A stretch of 64,000 nt of DNA from Collybiopsis luxurians FD-317 M1 (taxonomy: Eukaryota > Basidiomycota > Agaricomycetes > Agaricales > Omphalotaceae): assembly GCA_000827265.1 (NCBI GenBank), contig KN834752.1, positions 682,001 to 746,000 of the forward strand. The letters run 5' to 3'. A program made the translations under genes and the position numbers. The notes under the pieces are model-generated. The model was not told the DNA's origin and did not search any database. It worked only from the letters and a program-made list of their open reading frames with translations. Below, piece after piece: positions 23,733 to 36,118 of the stretch (positions within the stretch are counted from its first letter, which is position 1; every line of letters begins with the position of its first letter).

Positions 23733-25084
23733 CTACAGCTCCTCGTGAATGGCTGAGGCGACTGAATCGGCGGCCGTCGTTTCTGATGCCATTAAAATTT
23801 CTGGCTCGTCTATAGAGCGTGAAGGCTCGACCAGCAACTCGGTCTCTGACACTACCTCTGAGGCAATTGAGCCAAGGAAGTCATCAAGGTCTCCTGCAGA
23901 AACGGATACGACCGACGACGAAGACGAGGCACTATCACTATCCAAATTCGAATTCAATGAGATAGTTTCGGAGTTAAGTGACAATGGCGAAGAGGCAACA
24001 GAGGCCGTAACGGATGCAGCGGCGGCAGCGGCAGTAGTCATAACACTAGGAGCAATAGTTGCAGTTTCGAACAGAAAGGAGCCGACAGTAGACAAGCTAG
24101 AAATTGGAACAGCTGGAGGTTTTCCGGAAGGTAAAAATCGTGTCCACCAGAAAGCGAGTCGTACACTGCGGTCGACAACTCGTTGTTTCAGAATGAATAT
24201 GGCGACGAGGAAGAAGACACCGAGGCCAAAGAAGATGATTAGCCGGTCAATCCAGTCAGCTTTCTGTAACGCGGTTATGAGTTGTTTTGACGTATCCATT
24301 GCGTTGGAGAGCATGTCATGGGTGGATGAGGTAGCACGGAGAGTTGCGATGGAAGAATCTAGTCTAAGTTGAGCTTACAGCAGAAAGTGTTTTGTGAACT
24401 GCCTACCAAGCATCTGGGTCGCCAAAACAGAACGTTCGAGCTCGCCTTGCATGAGACCTAGAGTTCGTTGCAAAGCTTCAGTAACATCGTTGTTGGCTTT
24501 CTGTACCGCATCTTCGCTGAATTTGGGGTCAAAATAGGACGAAAATTATCCAGCAGGGTACCTACGTGACTTTTTCGTTCACATCCTTGGCATCGCGGCC
24601 CTTGCCAGCCGGTGAGGCGAAAAGCTCGGCTTTATTCGACATACTAGATGTATCAATCGCACGTTTTGAAGTGAGCATTGCTGCACGATAGTCTTTTCGC
24701 AATCTAACTCGGGATAATCAGTACAGAAACAGGTCAGGATATGAAGGACAAACTTGAGAAGCGTTTCTTTTAACTCTTCAATGAGGGCCCTCAGCTCTTT
24801 GCGACTCTTCTGAGCTTTCTGATCATCTACCATTACATCTAGAGACTGATGAGGATTGGAGACGTGATGTAGAGCAAGAATTTGCAGCACAGTACCTCTA
24901 TTTGACGGGCTAGCGCATCCAAGTCTTCACGCAATTCTGTGGCCAAATTCTGCTGCAGAGACAAAGGACCAGGACACGTTCTCAGCCGAGGGATCTGTAC
25001 TTCTATAATGTCAATCTCCCTTCTGCGAAAAGAGGATATGAGCTGTAAGGCTTCAGAACTGAGGGTTGAAGGTAATGGCGGCAT
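23733..25084 (-). CDS. SEC20: Sec20-type SNARE of the Golgi-to-ER pathway
   Basis: Membrane SNARE of the ER-resident Use1/Sec20/Ufe1 complex that receives COPI vesicles. Five exons: the start at 25084 (MPPLPSTLSSEALQLISSFR) opens an N-terminal helical region, followed by QKAQKSRKELRALIEELKET and RKDYRAAMLTSKRAI. The SNARE helix is EDAVQKANNDVTEALQRTLG ... LDSSIATLRATSSTHDML ... AMDTSKQLITALQKADWIDR. It is directly followed by one transmembrane segment, LIIFFGLGVFFLVAIFILKQ, and a long lumenal Ser/Ala-rich tail of about 140 residues. The protein ends in HEEL, a variant of the HDEL retrieval signal with which yeast Sec20 ends. That fits the predicted topology and supports both the identity and the last exon. 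A strong antisense open frame (23749-24372 plus) is a shadow of the low-complexity tail. Confidence 0.87.
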
Positions 25085-25772
25085 TGGTCAAACGTGTTGG
25101 TGCAATGTAAGCGCTCATGGGCGCTAAAAACGGAAGGGGCGCATACCGCTTCGTTGTTAGCTTCTAAGAAGCTGCTTGTCGTATTACTCGATTCATTCAA
25201 AGCTTCTTCATGTTTTGCGATGTTGAAACGTCCACCAATGACTGCAACCCTGCCAGCCTTCAACTATGCTGTGGATGTGAGTGCTTCAATGATATTTTTC
25301 ATTCAGTCAGCGTTATTGCGTTCATTCCGTCACCAGGCTAACTGCAGAGTCAACTCAAACTGGCGATTACTTTATGATAGACATGATCTCAATCATTCCA
25401 AGAAGCTCATCGCTCTGACCGACGGCATAAATATATCAGTCAGTCCTTGACGGTGTAATTTAAATCAGTGATTCTTAAGGTCCAGCCGGGAAAATTTTAT
25501 TTCTAGGAGTTGGCCTGCCGTCATAACGCGGGCCCGTGCATTTTAGGAATGGTGTCGAAGTCATTCTCGAATGGGATCAACTGTAATTCGCACCATTTCC
25601 TATCTTCTCGGTCGTTTGTTCCTCGATACTTGGTGACATAAGCGCCACATATATGGCTGTCCCGAGCACCTTTGGGCACATACAAATAGGACCTCTAAAA
25701 TTTTTCGAACACTGAGCCCCCGCAATCTCCCCTCCTGGCTTCATTAGGATCTTTATCATCATCCACTTCTCA
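25085..25772. promoter_or_regulatory. Divergent promoter region of SEC20 and heptahelical gene A
   Basis: About 690 bp with open frames on both strands (25094-25450 plus, 25003-25263 minus) but no recognisable protein features or conserved splice pattern. I treat it as a shared upstream region. A small unrecognised gene remains possible. Confidence 0.4.
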
Positions 25773-27326
25773 ATGCCAAATTGGTCGTCTCAGGCGGAAG
25801 AGCAGCTAGATGCTGGTGTTTTTGTCAAGTTTATCCATGCTCTCATGGGCCTTTATCTGTCAGTTCCCAGTTTACAATATCTTCCCTTTGAGAAAGCTCT
25901 GAACTCTCCGTTGCTAGTTGGGAATGGTTCCTCACTATCGACTTTGATTGGGAAGTAATTACCCGCAAAAGGCCATTTCGATGGCCTCTTGTGAGTGCAT
26001 GGGCTCTCTCTAGTGATCAGCTCTTTCTGAGATGATGCCCTTCAGGGATTCTATTTCGCAAACAGATACCTTCTACTTTTCGCTCTCATCGGAATGTAAG
26101 TGCATCTTGCTGCAAATCTAGTTCCACTACTCACGGAACTTTTTGTGCTCCTTCTGTCAGTCTGATTTCTTTTGATACCACAACGTAAGCGCTTCACTAT
26201 TTCTTTCCGCTTTCATGAGATTCATGCATTCACACAGTAAGCTCAATTGTCAAGCACTCTACATTTTCAATCAGCTTGCGGGGAACGCAAGTCTTGGACT
26301 TGCGAGTATCAATCTCTGTATACGCACGTGAGGTTTTTAGCTGAGATATACGTTTGTTGAGCTTACGGGGGTCACAGACTGGCGGTTTACAGAAATTCTA
26401 CACGACTCGCAATCGTTCTAACACTAGTCATTCTCGGACATTGGGCGCTAATTTTACAAGGTAAGGTGGCGCCACATTTTACGAGTTGGATGTCCTCACT
26501 CGCCACTTTCTTTCAGCCGGGGTTCTGCTCAAAGTTGCTTGGAATGATCAGACCAGTCAATGTCAGATTATTTCCACGAACAATCGCATCCTCGCGGCGA
26601 CTTTTATCTACTCCATGCTCTTTGATTTACTCGTTTTCCTTCTCAACGCGTATAAATTATCTTCGCGGAAGGGTCATGCCAGTGCTCTGGGCGAAAGCCG
26701 TCTTGGGAGAATGCTCTTCGGTGACGGACTGGTCTACTTTTTCATTGCGTTAGCTTTTCCGCTGTTTTTTTCTCACCGGGGTACTAAAGGAGTTACCTAT
26801 AGTTTCTTAGGGAACTTGCTCGCCACCGTGTTCATGCTTCTCAATCTGAACTATATCATGACTGTGATATTTAATGTTCCCGCTGCTATCGCTAGCACGG
26901 TCCGTCTTTTCTGGTCACTTCCCACTCATTGTCCTCACATTCTGCTCCCATAGATTGTGGCTTGCCGTGTTGTTCGGCGGCTCTCCAATTTCACCAACGA
27001 AGAACCCGAAATGTTGTGCGTATCTTCAATCTTGTTGAAAAATGAGACCTATTCATTCTCGTTGCAGTAACTCCGGATCACGTATAACTGCAAGTCAGCT
27101 TCGTCGAGGAAGCGGATTGAGATTCGCCGTACAGCCGGTGGCTGCGGCAAATCACCATACAGCCTCAGGCGTACATGTTCAAGTTCAAATGGAAACTTAT
27201 ACCGAAGCTCATGGCGAACCAATTACTCCTAGTAGTCCGAATGGGATCGACCTTCATTTACGCTGCGATGAAACTAAGAGCAACTTCGAATCCTACGATA
27301 TTGAAGCAAAAGCTGCAGCTTTGTAG
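25773..27326 (+). CDS. Heptahelical membrane protein A (agaricomycete family)
   Basis: Integral membrane protein of about 360 residues built from about ten exons. It starts MPNWSSQAEEQLDAGVFVKF and continues through short exons giving WEWFLTIDFDWEVITRKRPF, then YFANRYLLLFALIGI, LNCQALYIFNQLAGNASLGL, LAVYRNSTRLAIVLTLVILG, ILAATFIYSMLFDLLVFLLN, FGDGLVYFFIAFLGNLLATV and FNVPAAIASTIVACRVVRRL. Hydropathy by eye gives seven membrane helices and a cytosolic tail with GVHVQVQMETYTEAHGEP. This is a lineage-expanded agaricomycete family of unknown ligand, often labelled only as integral membrane protein. Introns seen include about 25839-25898, 26043-26099 and 26753-26810. Tandem paralogue of the gene at 30198. 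Confidence 0.8.
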
Positions 27327-30197
27327 ATTATCAACTCCTATTTCTCGAACGTTCATTCATTCTTCTTTCGTTCTCCAAATCAAACACTCACTTCATCACT
27401 TCGCCAAATTCGAGTAGATGTTCCTCACTAGAATATCCTAAAAATTCGAGCTTCTGTAATTTTAGTGTGTCTTACGGGAATCCATCTCCGCAGTAAATTA
27501 ATGATACCCTAACATTACTGATCTGTTATGTAGCACGCTATGAAAGGCTTACAATTGCACATACTGAAGCGTAGAGTAATGAGTGGTCGGACTTTATTCG
27601 TCGCGATCCAGAGAATCTGAACCGTATATCCCTCCGGGATTTCAGTCATTGCGAGATAAGGATGCGACCTTCTCATTCATTTGGACATACATGAACTCGA
27701 AAGCTCTGCCTACGGTTTTTCGGAGTTGACAGGCAGGTTATGTCCGACGAGCCCCGCAGCGCGATCGATTAGTGGCACTGTGAGCTGTGGTAAGTGGTTA
27801 TTCATCTAAGTGGTCAGGACCGCAGGAGCTAAGAAATTTGGATTTTTGAGTTCAAGTTCGTGTCATCGGTCATCCTTTGGCATCCTCTTCCGACTTTCAT
27901 GCTGTCTGGATCACTTATAGCTTGTAGGTCCTACGATCTCTGGTCCTTGCTGAGAATGTGCGAGGTGTTCGGTCCCGCCGCCAAACCGTAGCTGAAGTCC
28001 ATCTTCACATCAGTCAACGCCGTTGCCAAAACACTGAATACGTGAATGCGTATTTTCATCAGACGCTTCTCCCTTGCGTCAGAAATGCTTCAAGAAACGT
28101 TCGACGAATGATTACATTCACCAGGGATACCTGAATGCCCTGACTGGTGGTATTTTCGAGTTGGAAGACCTCCCCGCTTGACGAGCGTCCCGAGAAACCA
28201 CTGATTTTCTTTATGTAAATGGTTTATCCGACCAAATCAGGCTAATCTGAGCGCAAGTTCAAAGCACTACCTTCATTGACAGTACATGTCCTTTCTCGAT
28301 TCGCAAAAGTAATAAAAATTGAATGGTGAGACCATGACCGTGTTCACCCCCAAAACAGCCGCACTCTAACTTGATCTCGTCTCCTTTAGACTGCAGCCGG
28401 ATGCTATGGACCTCCGCTGTCCCCCATCGTCTAGCCCATTCCATTGAGCTGTACTGCACACATGGGTAGAGGCTCTCAGTACTGAGCTTCTAGCAGCGTG
28501 CATACTGTCATACCACGTCTCCAAAAATTTGCCCGTGATATGAACCTTAAGGCCATCTTTTCTAAGGTCTACAAGCTACCGCATTCGAGCGGTATACGAT
28601 CTGTTCCCCGCACACACATATTCCTGCTGGACCTCCGCGGTTTCGAGTGTTGCTGTGGCTTCATGTTGCTCGGAAGATACAAGAAAAATAGTTACGGGCA
28701 CTTGTATAGATGCCTAAATTGGCTTCCCAAATCGGAAGCCATCTGAACACCCTGATCAGTGGGAAGAATGTTTTTACTGTTTGTTTGTGACTTCTTATTT
28801 TGTTGCCTTCGTTCCTAATTTCGCCTCTTCCTTGAAAGGTGGTATTGACGTTCCATTTTGAACCCCATAACTCTCACGGACGCTGGGTTTCCTGGAGTCC
28901 TTTCCAGTGATTTCCTCCCCACCTCCCTCATCCGTACGGAGTTTTGGTGGATGCAAAGGATGAGGGCTACTTCCTTCTACGTAAGCTTCGGATATAGTGG
29001 CGCCGGAGCCAAAAACTCGTGCGGAACGCAGCGGTAGAGCTGTCCTTTACACTCTTCTACGATTCCTTGAGAGGTTAAAGAGCAAAATAAGCGCTAGCGT
29101 TATGAGCGGTGTTGATTGGAAGCGCTGAGGGCTGCACCATCATGATTTTCATATTCAGCTTTCACTTAACAAGGTTTGGCACATGCGCTGAACCTTCTCA
29201 TGCCCCATTCGTATCGGAACTTCCTTCGAAATTAGCAGGCAGGGAAATTTCCATTCATGGAAAACAATCGATATGTTGCCTGCCTTTTTAATTCATCTTG
29301 CATGGGTGATGTTCCGAACAGGAAGGTTGGGTCGGGAATCTTGGCGACCGTGTTTATCGCGACTCGGCGTTGTTCGACAACAGCTACATAGGCGTATCAT
29401 CAGAACAACTTTTTGCTCCTCCTTTGAAAAAAAAAAACAAAAAAACACGAGATGAAGGAGCTCATATAGAGCAACGGGAGCGGTTCATGCCCTCAACAGA
29501 ACCGGAGCAGTTGAGAAAGGCTGTCGGCAATCTGGCCACCTCCACATTGTCTTGACAAGTAATATTTTCCCCCAATGATGGAAAAGGGCAACATGCTCCT
29601 CGCTTTGGGAATGATACATTGTATTGTATGCTAGATGCGGTTTGGAACTCTCCTAGTATGGATGAATATATCTATCTTGATCTGATTCCATGTAAGCACC
29701 TGGACCATCGGTCTATATCTTGAAAGTGTCCAAGAGACTTGGAGCGTAGCATCTGAAGTTCCAAAGAAGTTCGATTTGGTACGTCAAATGGACGCAATGG
29801 CCGTTAATGAAGCATATCGCTTTGCAGTTACACCGAGACGGCAAATGCCGCACTAACTTGTCCATTCCCTTTGCGGTTTTTCAGAAGGAAAACATCTCGA
29901 GGACACACAACCATGAGGCTGTTGGTTTTTATAGCTCGAGGAACCTTTTTCTCAGATTTATAAACAGTTTTACAGCAATGAAAAAAAAAATGGCTGGAAA
30001 CCTTCTTTGGCGGTTCTCAGGAAGAATTCGAAGACCCCGGCAAAGCAAAGCCAAACTTGGTGCTGTCATTCATTGAAGGTTTTTAATTGGGATCCTTTCC
30101 GTGCCTCACCCTCCGATTCCTCCTCCTACCCTCACCTTCCCGTCCTCACTGTCGACACCTTTCCCCCTCTTCTCCTCTCAATATCTAACTCGCCATA
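27327..30197. other. Long gene-poor spacer between the two paralogues
   Basis: About 2.9 kb with frequent stops in all frames and no chain of exons that I can assemble. Minor open frames (28498-28746, 29370-29555 and 29807-30076, plus) have no recognisable domains. One short patch, GGGAATCTTGGCGACCGTG (about 29334-29352), resembles the NLLATVF-coding DNA of the flanking paralogues and could be a trace of a third, decayed copy, but no other exon could be matched. Contains A-rich runs near 29430 and 29982. Confidence 0.4.
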
Positions 30198-31971
30198 ATG
30201 GTAGATTGGCAATCAAAGGCAGAGATTGCAAAAGATCAGGGTAGGATAAATCAAAATCCCGCTGTTTCGGTAGAATATTGAATACTCTGCAGTGGTCTTT
30301 ACAAATTTCATGCATGTACTCCTGGGACTTTACATGTATGCGCTTTTGCTGTCATCTCCGATTTTTAACTGACGCGAGTTTGTCTTCAGCTGGGAGTGGT
30401 TCACGTCCCTCGATTTTGACTGGAGCTACATCAGAGGCCGCAAGCAGTTCCGTTGGCCTTTGGTACGTGGATATTTACTCTTTCAGCATTGAAAGACTCG
30501 CACTAAATCCCCCATCAGATATTCTATTTCTTGAACCGCTACTGCCTACTATTCGCTCTTATCGGAATGTTAGTCATATTATGCACTTGCTAAATTTCAC
30601 CTTTTAAATGTTCTTCAGAACCATCTCCCTCGATGTAACAACGTGAGTATCATGCTGGCGTATCGTGGTCAAGGATTCTTAATCTCGCCAGTGAAATTAA
30701 CTGTCAAGCCCTTTACACTTTCAACTCATGCTTCGGGAATGCTGCCATAGGCCTGGCCTCGATCAACTTCTCGCTCAGAACGTGCGTTCCTTGCATGCAA
30801 GGAGACCTCACCAAGGAATCTCACACTCTTTTAGTATGGCGGTTTGGTCGCAAAGGTGGTATATCGTGATTCCCCTGGTGCTTGTCATACTGGGTCATTG
30901 GTCACTTCTCCTTCATGGTAGGTAGTATTTTCGCGACCGGTTTTCCTCCCAAATAAGCCGCTCGTCGTGGTTATATGCTGATTCATTATTTTCTAATCAT
31001 TAGGCATTCTAATCCACGCCGCTTATGATCCCGATACGAAGGCTTGCATTATCACAGGTATCTGTTATTTTTCATTCGGTTTGTCACATATCTTACATGC
31101 GGTCTTCTTCTCAAAGACACGGACAACAAACTGCTCGCGGCGACCTTCATATATACCATGTGCTTCGACTTTACCGTACTCAGCCTGACTGCTTGGAAAC
31201 TCGTCATAAATGCCCCGAGGTATTTCTTTCGAAACCTGTTGCATGTACATTATTGATAAAGTTCGATAGTTCGAAAGTTATGGGACGCTCCAAGCTGGTG
31301 GTGCTCATCTTCGGCGATGGGCTGATTTACTTCTTCATTGCCTTCTTGTCCAACCTTCTCGCAACTGTACGTTTCCTCTAGTTTGATTTTCACGGTCGAT
31401 CTCAAGTCTTGTACAGACTTTCATGATATTGGACCTGAATCCCGTTATGAGCATCATTGCAAATGTGCCGTCTGCTATCGCATCGACTGTAGGTATCAAT
31501 TGATTTTCTTCTTTCCTCATTCACTCAGTTGGTCCGTATAGACTGTTGCTTGCAGAGCTGTACGTAGGCTAGCTCTATTCACTTCCTCTGGACCGGAAAT
31601 GTTTGCGTATGTTCTATCACTTGATCCTATTCGTCGCTCTCATTTTGTCTCTCCCAGTACAACACAAGCGTCCACGCTTGCGTTCCGTAGCAATTCTAAA
31701 TCGACCGTGCAACGACCAAGGCTGAACACAACCCTGAAGTCGGAAGGCGTTCACGTTCAGGTCCGTTCATTTTTTGGGGGATGTATGCCATAAACACTCA
31801 CGTTCGCGTAGATGGAAACCTTCGAGTCACCTTCGACTGGAAGAACGTACACCGATCCCGAGTTTGACGCCATGGGCAACATAATTGCTAAAGGCTCACC
31901 TGCAGAAGAGTTTGAGAGCGATCCGGAAGCACAGGAAATCCGTAACGAGTTCAAGCGACCGCCTTACTAGA
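30198..31971 (+). CDS. Heptahelical membrane protein B (tandem paralogue of A)
   Basis: Same family and exon plan as the gene at 25773. Start ATG 30198 (MVDWQSKAEIAKDQ). Spliced exons then give WEWFTSLDFDWSYIRGRKQF, FYFLNRYCLLFALIGM, INCQALYTFNSCFGNAAIGL, ASINFSLRTMAVWSQRWYIV, PLVLVILGHWSLLLHG, KLLAATFIYTMCFDFTVLSL, FGDGLIYFFIAFLSNLLATT, MSIIANVPSAIASTTVACRA and VRRLALFTSSGPEMFA. The cytosolic tail includes EGVHVQMETFESPSTGRTYT and ends EFKRPPY, the usual end of the family. Gene A has a diverged tail instead. About eleven introns of 49-60 nt are needed; the frame is intact across those I checked. Tandem position and shared exon order indicate a local duplication. Confidence 0.8.
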
Positions 31972-32602
31972 CAACGTCTACCGTGTCGTTGTGAGGTGTA
32001 AGCAAGAGGCTCATTTCAACTAGACTTGTTCGAGATTTCATAAGATGAGAAAGTCAACAGACTGTTCCGATCTCCCATTCGCACTTTCTTCTCTATCGAC
32101 TTTATTCATAAAATATACGGCATTCACGTATCCTGTATGCGTTTCGCTTTACGCTCGTTTTAGCTGGGGTCCCGAAATCGTTCGCTTCCCCGCTTTTCTT
32201 CCATTTTGGCATCGTATCATAATAATCAAGCATCATCGGCATCGTTTTAGCATTGTCATTCAAACTTCTTTGCATCGTCACTTTGTTGTGTAGTACTCCT
32301 CTTCCAAATTTCTTTCTTGTTCCTTTTCTTCGAGTTCGCATAGATTAAAAAAAAGTTAAAGATCATTCAAAGTGTAATAGTATACCACCTTTACAATCAA
32401 AAAGATACTCAATTTTTGAATATCGTCAACCGGAACCCCTCCGGGCCGTCTTTGTTGACGCGTTATTTGGCAGGTTCGAGGTTCGCGTCGAAATAATAGT
32501 CACGTTTTGTGACAGAAACTCAATCGACCCTTGTAATGACCACCGCTCACTGTTGACTCTGCTCTCTCAAACGATATCCAGGCTTTCGGGCTGACCCACG
32601 AA
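31972..32602. promoter_or_regulatory. Intergenic region upstream of EXO1
   Basis: About 630 bp, AT-rich in the middle (32340-32420), holding the 3' UTR of heptahelical gene B and the EXO1 promoter. No gene seen. Confidence 0.45.
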
Positions 32603-35242
32603 ATGGGTATCCAAGGACTATTGCCAGCTCTGAAATCTATACAATCTACGAAACATCTCTCGGAATTCTCTGGGCAAACTATTGCAGTTGATGCCTATGT
32701 TTGGCTTCATAAAGGTGTCTTTACTTGCGCCACTGAACTTGCCACAGGTAAACCGACTCACAGGTTAGTATAATCTATACACCTTTGCTCGTACTTTATA
32801 CTCTTTCTCTCTTCACAGATATGTCGATTACGCTATGGAAAAGGTTAGATTGCTACGTTACCACGGCATAGAGCCGTATATCGTATTCGATGGAGGTCCA
32901 TTGCCAGCAAAGAAGGGAACAGAGATGGAACGTAAAAGCAAACGAGATGAGCAACTTACCCGAGGAAATCTGCTTGCCTCGCAGGGTCGACATTCTCAGG
33001 CTCGAGAGTGCTACCTCAAATGTGTCGATGTTACACCTCAGATGGCCTACCAGCTAATAAAGGTGCGTCTCATTCATTCCGCTGTGATTTGTATGCTAAT
33101 GATTTTTTCCCAGGCCTTGCGCGCAGAATCTGTTCAATATGTCGTTGCTCCATATGAGGCCGACGCGCAACTCGCCTATCTAGAACGAAGAGGCATTGTA
33201 TCAGCAATATTGACCGAAGATTCCGATCTCCTCGTCTTTGGCTGCAAAACTGTACTCTTCAAGTTCGACCCTGTCGCCAGGACGGTAGTTTCCATATCCA
33301 GATCAGACTTTGGGTCTGTCACTGCAAATTCGTCGGACGCCAATGGCATATCGCTGGTAGGCTGGTCTGACAATCAATTCCGCTCCATGGCCATTCTCAG
33401 TGGCTGTGACTACTTGCCAAGTATCCCCGGCATTGGCTTGAAGACCGCGTGCGCTTTGTTAAGAAAGTTCAAGACCCCACAGGCCGTGATCAAGCAAATT
33501 GCCTTGGAAGGGAAAAAGCGTGTTCCAAAGGGATATCTTGAACATTTCAAGCTGGCGGAAAAATGCTTTCTCCACCAAAGAGTGTATGATTCTTCGTTGG
33601 AGAAACTGGTCTATCTGACCGATGTTAACTTGGAGGACTGGGATGAGCTATCAGAGGCATATGTTGGAAGGTGAGAAAGTGTTGTATGATGTGCAGTGCA
33701 GTGTCTTACCCATTTCATTTAGAGATTTAGAGCCTGCGCTGGCAAAGAAGCTTGCGACGGGAGAAGTCGACCCCGTGACTCTAGAAGGCATGGAAGATAT
33801 AAATCCCAACTTCCATCCCCACTCTCGTATCTTACGAGATTTACCGAATGGCTCGAACTTTAAGGGCAAGAGCAAGGAGAAGATTAAGCCAATCAATGGT
33901 GGAATTTTGAGCTTCTTCGGTACGTCAAATTCTACTAGTCATCCTACTGTCGACTCTCATGTTGCAATCTTTTGTTACAGGCCCGAACCCTATAATACCT
34001 CGACGAGCCAGATCCCCTCCTCCAAAGCCGATCGTAACTACTGGCAAGGCAAGTGGGAAGCGAACGCTGGCGGAAGTACTTGGTCAAGACTTGGCCGCCA
34101 AGAAGAAACGGAAAAGCCCTTCCTCTGCGCCGACGTCCCCAAACATCACGTCGTCAAAATTTTTCGGGACATCTGTGGCTTCAAACGTCAGGCGAGCGTC
34201 GTCAGGTGGAAGTGTAGGGTTTGGGATCGAGAAAGAGAATCTGGGGCTTGAAGAGGAGGATTGTCCAGCGAATGATGAGGACTCGCTAGTCGCTCAAGGA
34301 CATGTCGACCCTGAAATGGCGGAAGACATTGAGCTTGAGGACAGCCCCGTAGAACAGGAAGATGGCTACATATCACCTTCGCCGTCGATGTCAAGGGATT
34401 TCGATGATTTATCCTCTCCAATTCAACCTCGAACCCGACAAATCTCTCCGCAGGCCGAACCAGGCGGTCTCGATTTCGGAGTTGATCCAATATCAAGCCC
34501 TCCGGCGGAGTGTCAAGCTCAGTTTTGGCGACCTGGACGGCCTGCCTCTCCCAATACTTCCGTCAGGGTGCTCGTGAAAGCCTCTCCCGAGATTAGTACC
34601 ACAAGTTCTGCCCCCATCAAACACGATTGCACCGTTGATCTAAGAGATAGCTTTGGCAACGAGTCCTCCAGTGAAATTGATTCTGATAATGACCACACCC
34701 CAACTCCTTCGCCGCTGACTCCGGAAGAGCTTGCTGGAGATCTTCCCAACTCTCCTGATCATAGGAATCTCTCAGAAGCGCAAGAGTTAGATGACCCGGA
34801 GGAGAGGGAGATCTTGGCTCTCGCTTCACGGACCGATGTCGTCGCTGCGGGGTGGCGCAAGGCGTGGGCATTTGAGACACCCCATCTACGGGCAGCTCGC
34901 AGGAGCCGAATCTTGCCGGAGGGATTCCTCAGACGAAGGGAAACCAATGTCACACCCACAGGAAGACATCGTCTCTCACAGGGGGCACAAAACCTTCCCC
35001 TCCTTCATACGCCCTTTGTACATCGCAACACCTCTGAACAAGACCAGATTTTCATACCCTCCAAGCCAGCGTCAAGGTCTGCTGCCATCCTTACCCCCGC
35101 CAACTCTGTCAGAAGCAGGAAAAGCCTTTCTTTCCAAGAGGTGCAAATCGGCGATTACATCGAAGCTGTTAGTCCCGACGTGGGACCTGTACCCGAGAAC
35201 ACCGATAACTTGACGCGATTGCGGTTTGAACGGTTTCGGTGA
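32603..35242 (+). CDS. EXO1: Exonuclease 1 (FEN1/XPG-family 5'-3' nuclease)
   Basis: 5'-to-3' exonuclease/flap endonuclease acting in mismatch repair and DNA end resection in the nucleus. Exon 1 (32603-32764) begins MGIQGLLPALKSIQ with VDAYVWLHKG. Exon 2 has YIVFDGGPLPAKKGTEMERK. Exon 3 carries the metal-binding XPG-I motifs APYEADAQLAYLERRG and TEDSDLLVFG, and the helix-two-turn-helix segment SGCDYLPSIPGIGLKTACAL. All expected acidic catalytic residues are visible. From about residue 330 onward the protein is Ser/Pro- and acid-rich and probably disordered, as in other EXO1 proteins. Introns at about 32765-32818, 33064-33114, 33672-33721 and 33919-33981 all keep the frame. The last large exon ends at 35242. 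Length of about 800 residues is usual for fungal EXO1. Confidence 0.93.
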
Positions 35243-36118
35243 GTTGGGTCATCTTGACCTCTATGAGTAGTTCGTATACTGAGAACAAACAAGTTGTCCA
35301 TAGCATACTCCAATTTTGATTTGGCTATATCTCTACCTGAAGTATAGAATATGTTTGTATCTATATTGTTATTGCTTTCGCTCTGCGCTTTCATTTATGA
35401 AATCTGTTTCAACCGACTACGATAAGCTTTCTCAAAGATTTTCTGCGTATAATTCGCCTTACTCTATTTGGTGATTTTCTGATGCTATTGCGAAGCCGAT
35501 CTAAATGTTCGAGGGACTAGCGGGTCCGGAGTAAACTAGTAGTGGGCAAACGGATAGAACTAACTTTCCCTGAGCTTGAACCCTCATGCCTCGATCAATG
35601 ACTTTGACGCATTGTCGTGCTTCTCTTTGATTAATTTTATGCATCCCACTGAACCGAAGGGCTTTTGATGGAATGCCACAAGGGACATGTAGTAGCTAAT
35701 TCTGGATTCCTAGCGTTCCGGCATTGCTTTGGGTAAAACTTTACACTATTTCAGCAGTGACTGTCGGAGTTCGGAGTGCTTCAATGGAAGTGCCATAGGC
35801 TTCAAAATCACTTCTCCAGCTTTTAATAGCCTCGTTTCCCTCCATTTTACTTGCTGTGCGGTCTATCTCCGTGCATCTTTGACCGATCTTTCGACGTTAG
35901 ATTCTATCGCGCGATCTTTAGCAACATTTAAATACCCTCTGGGTTGCGTCTTTACTTTTCAACATTCTAAAGGCCAATAATTCGAGTAGGTTGAGTTCTT
36001 ACATTTGCACTTCAACGAGCACTAACTTCATATGTGTCCAGCAGTCGTGGTGTATAACTTTTGAAATTTTTGTGCGCAAAGGAGCTACCAAGCTTCTGAA
36101 TCGAGTCCCTACTTCCAA
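35243..36118. promoter_or_regulatory. Intergenic region upstream of the zinc-finger gene
   Basis: About 880 bp containing the EXO1 3' flank and the promoter of the C2H2 gene. The open frame at 35729-35980 (plus) has no domain. No repeat or RNA gene seen. Confidence 0.45.

Noticed and set aside
23749..24372. 207-codon plus-strand open frame opposite SEC20
   Set aside because: Mirror of the Ser/Ala-rich tail; the minus strand gives a complete SNARE with membrane helix and HEEL end.
29320..29560. Possible third heptahelical paralogue in the spacer
   Set aside because: Only one short patch resembles the NLLATVF-coding segment; no other exon could be matched, so not annotated as a pseudogene.
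32462..32500. GGTTCGAGGTTCG repeat upstream of EXO1, considered as a tRNA remnant
   Set aside because: No A box or pairing stems around it.
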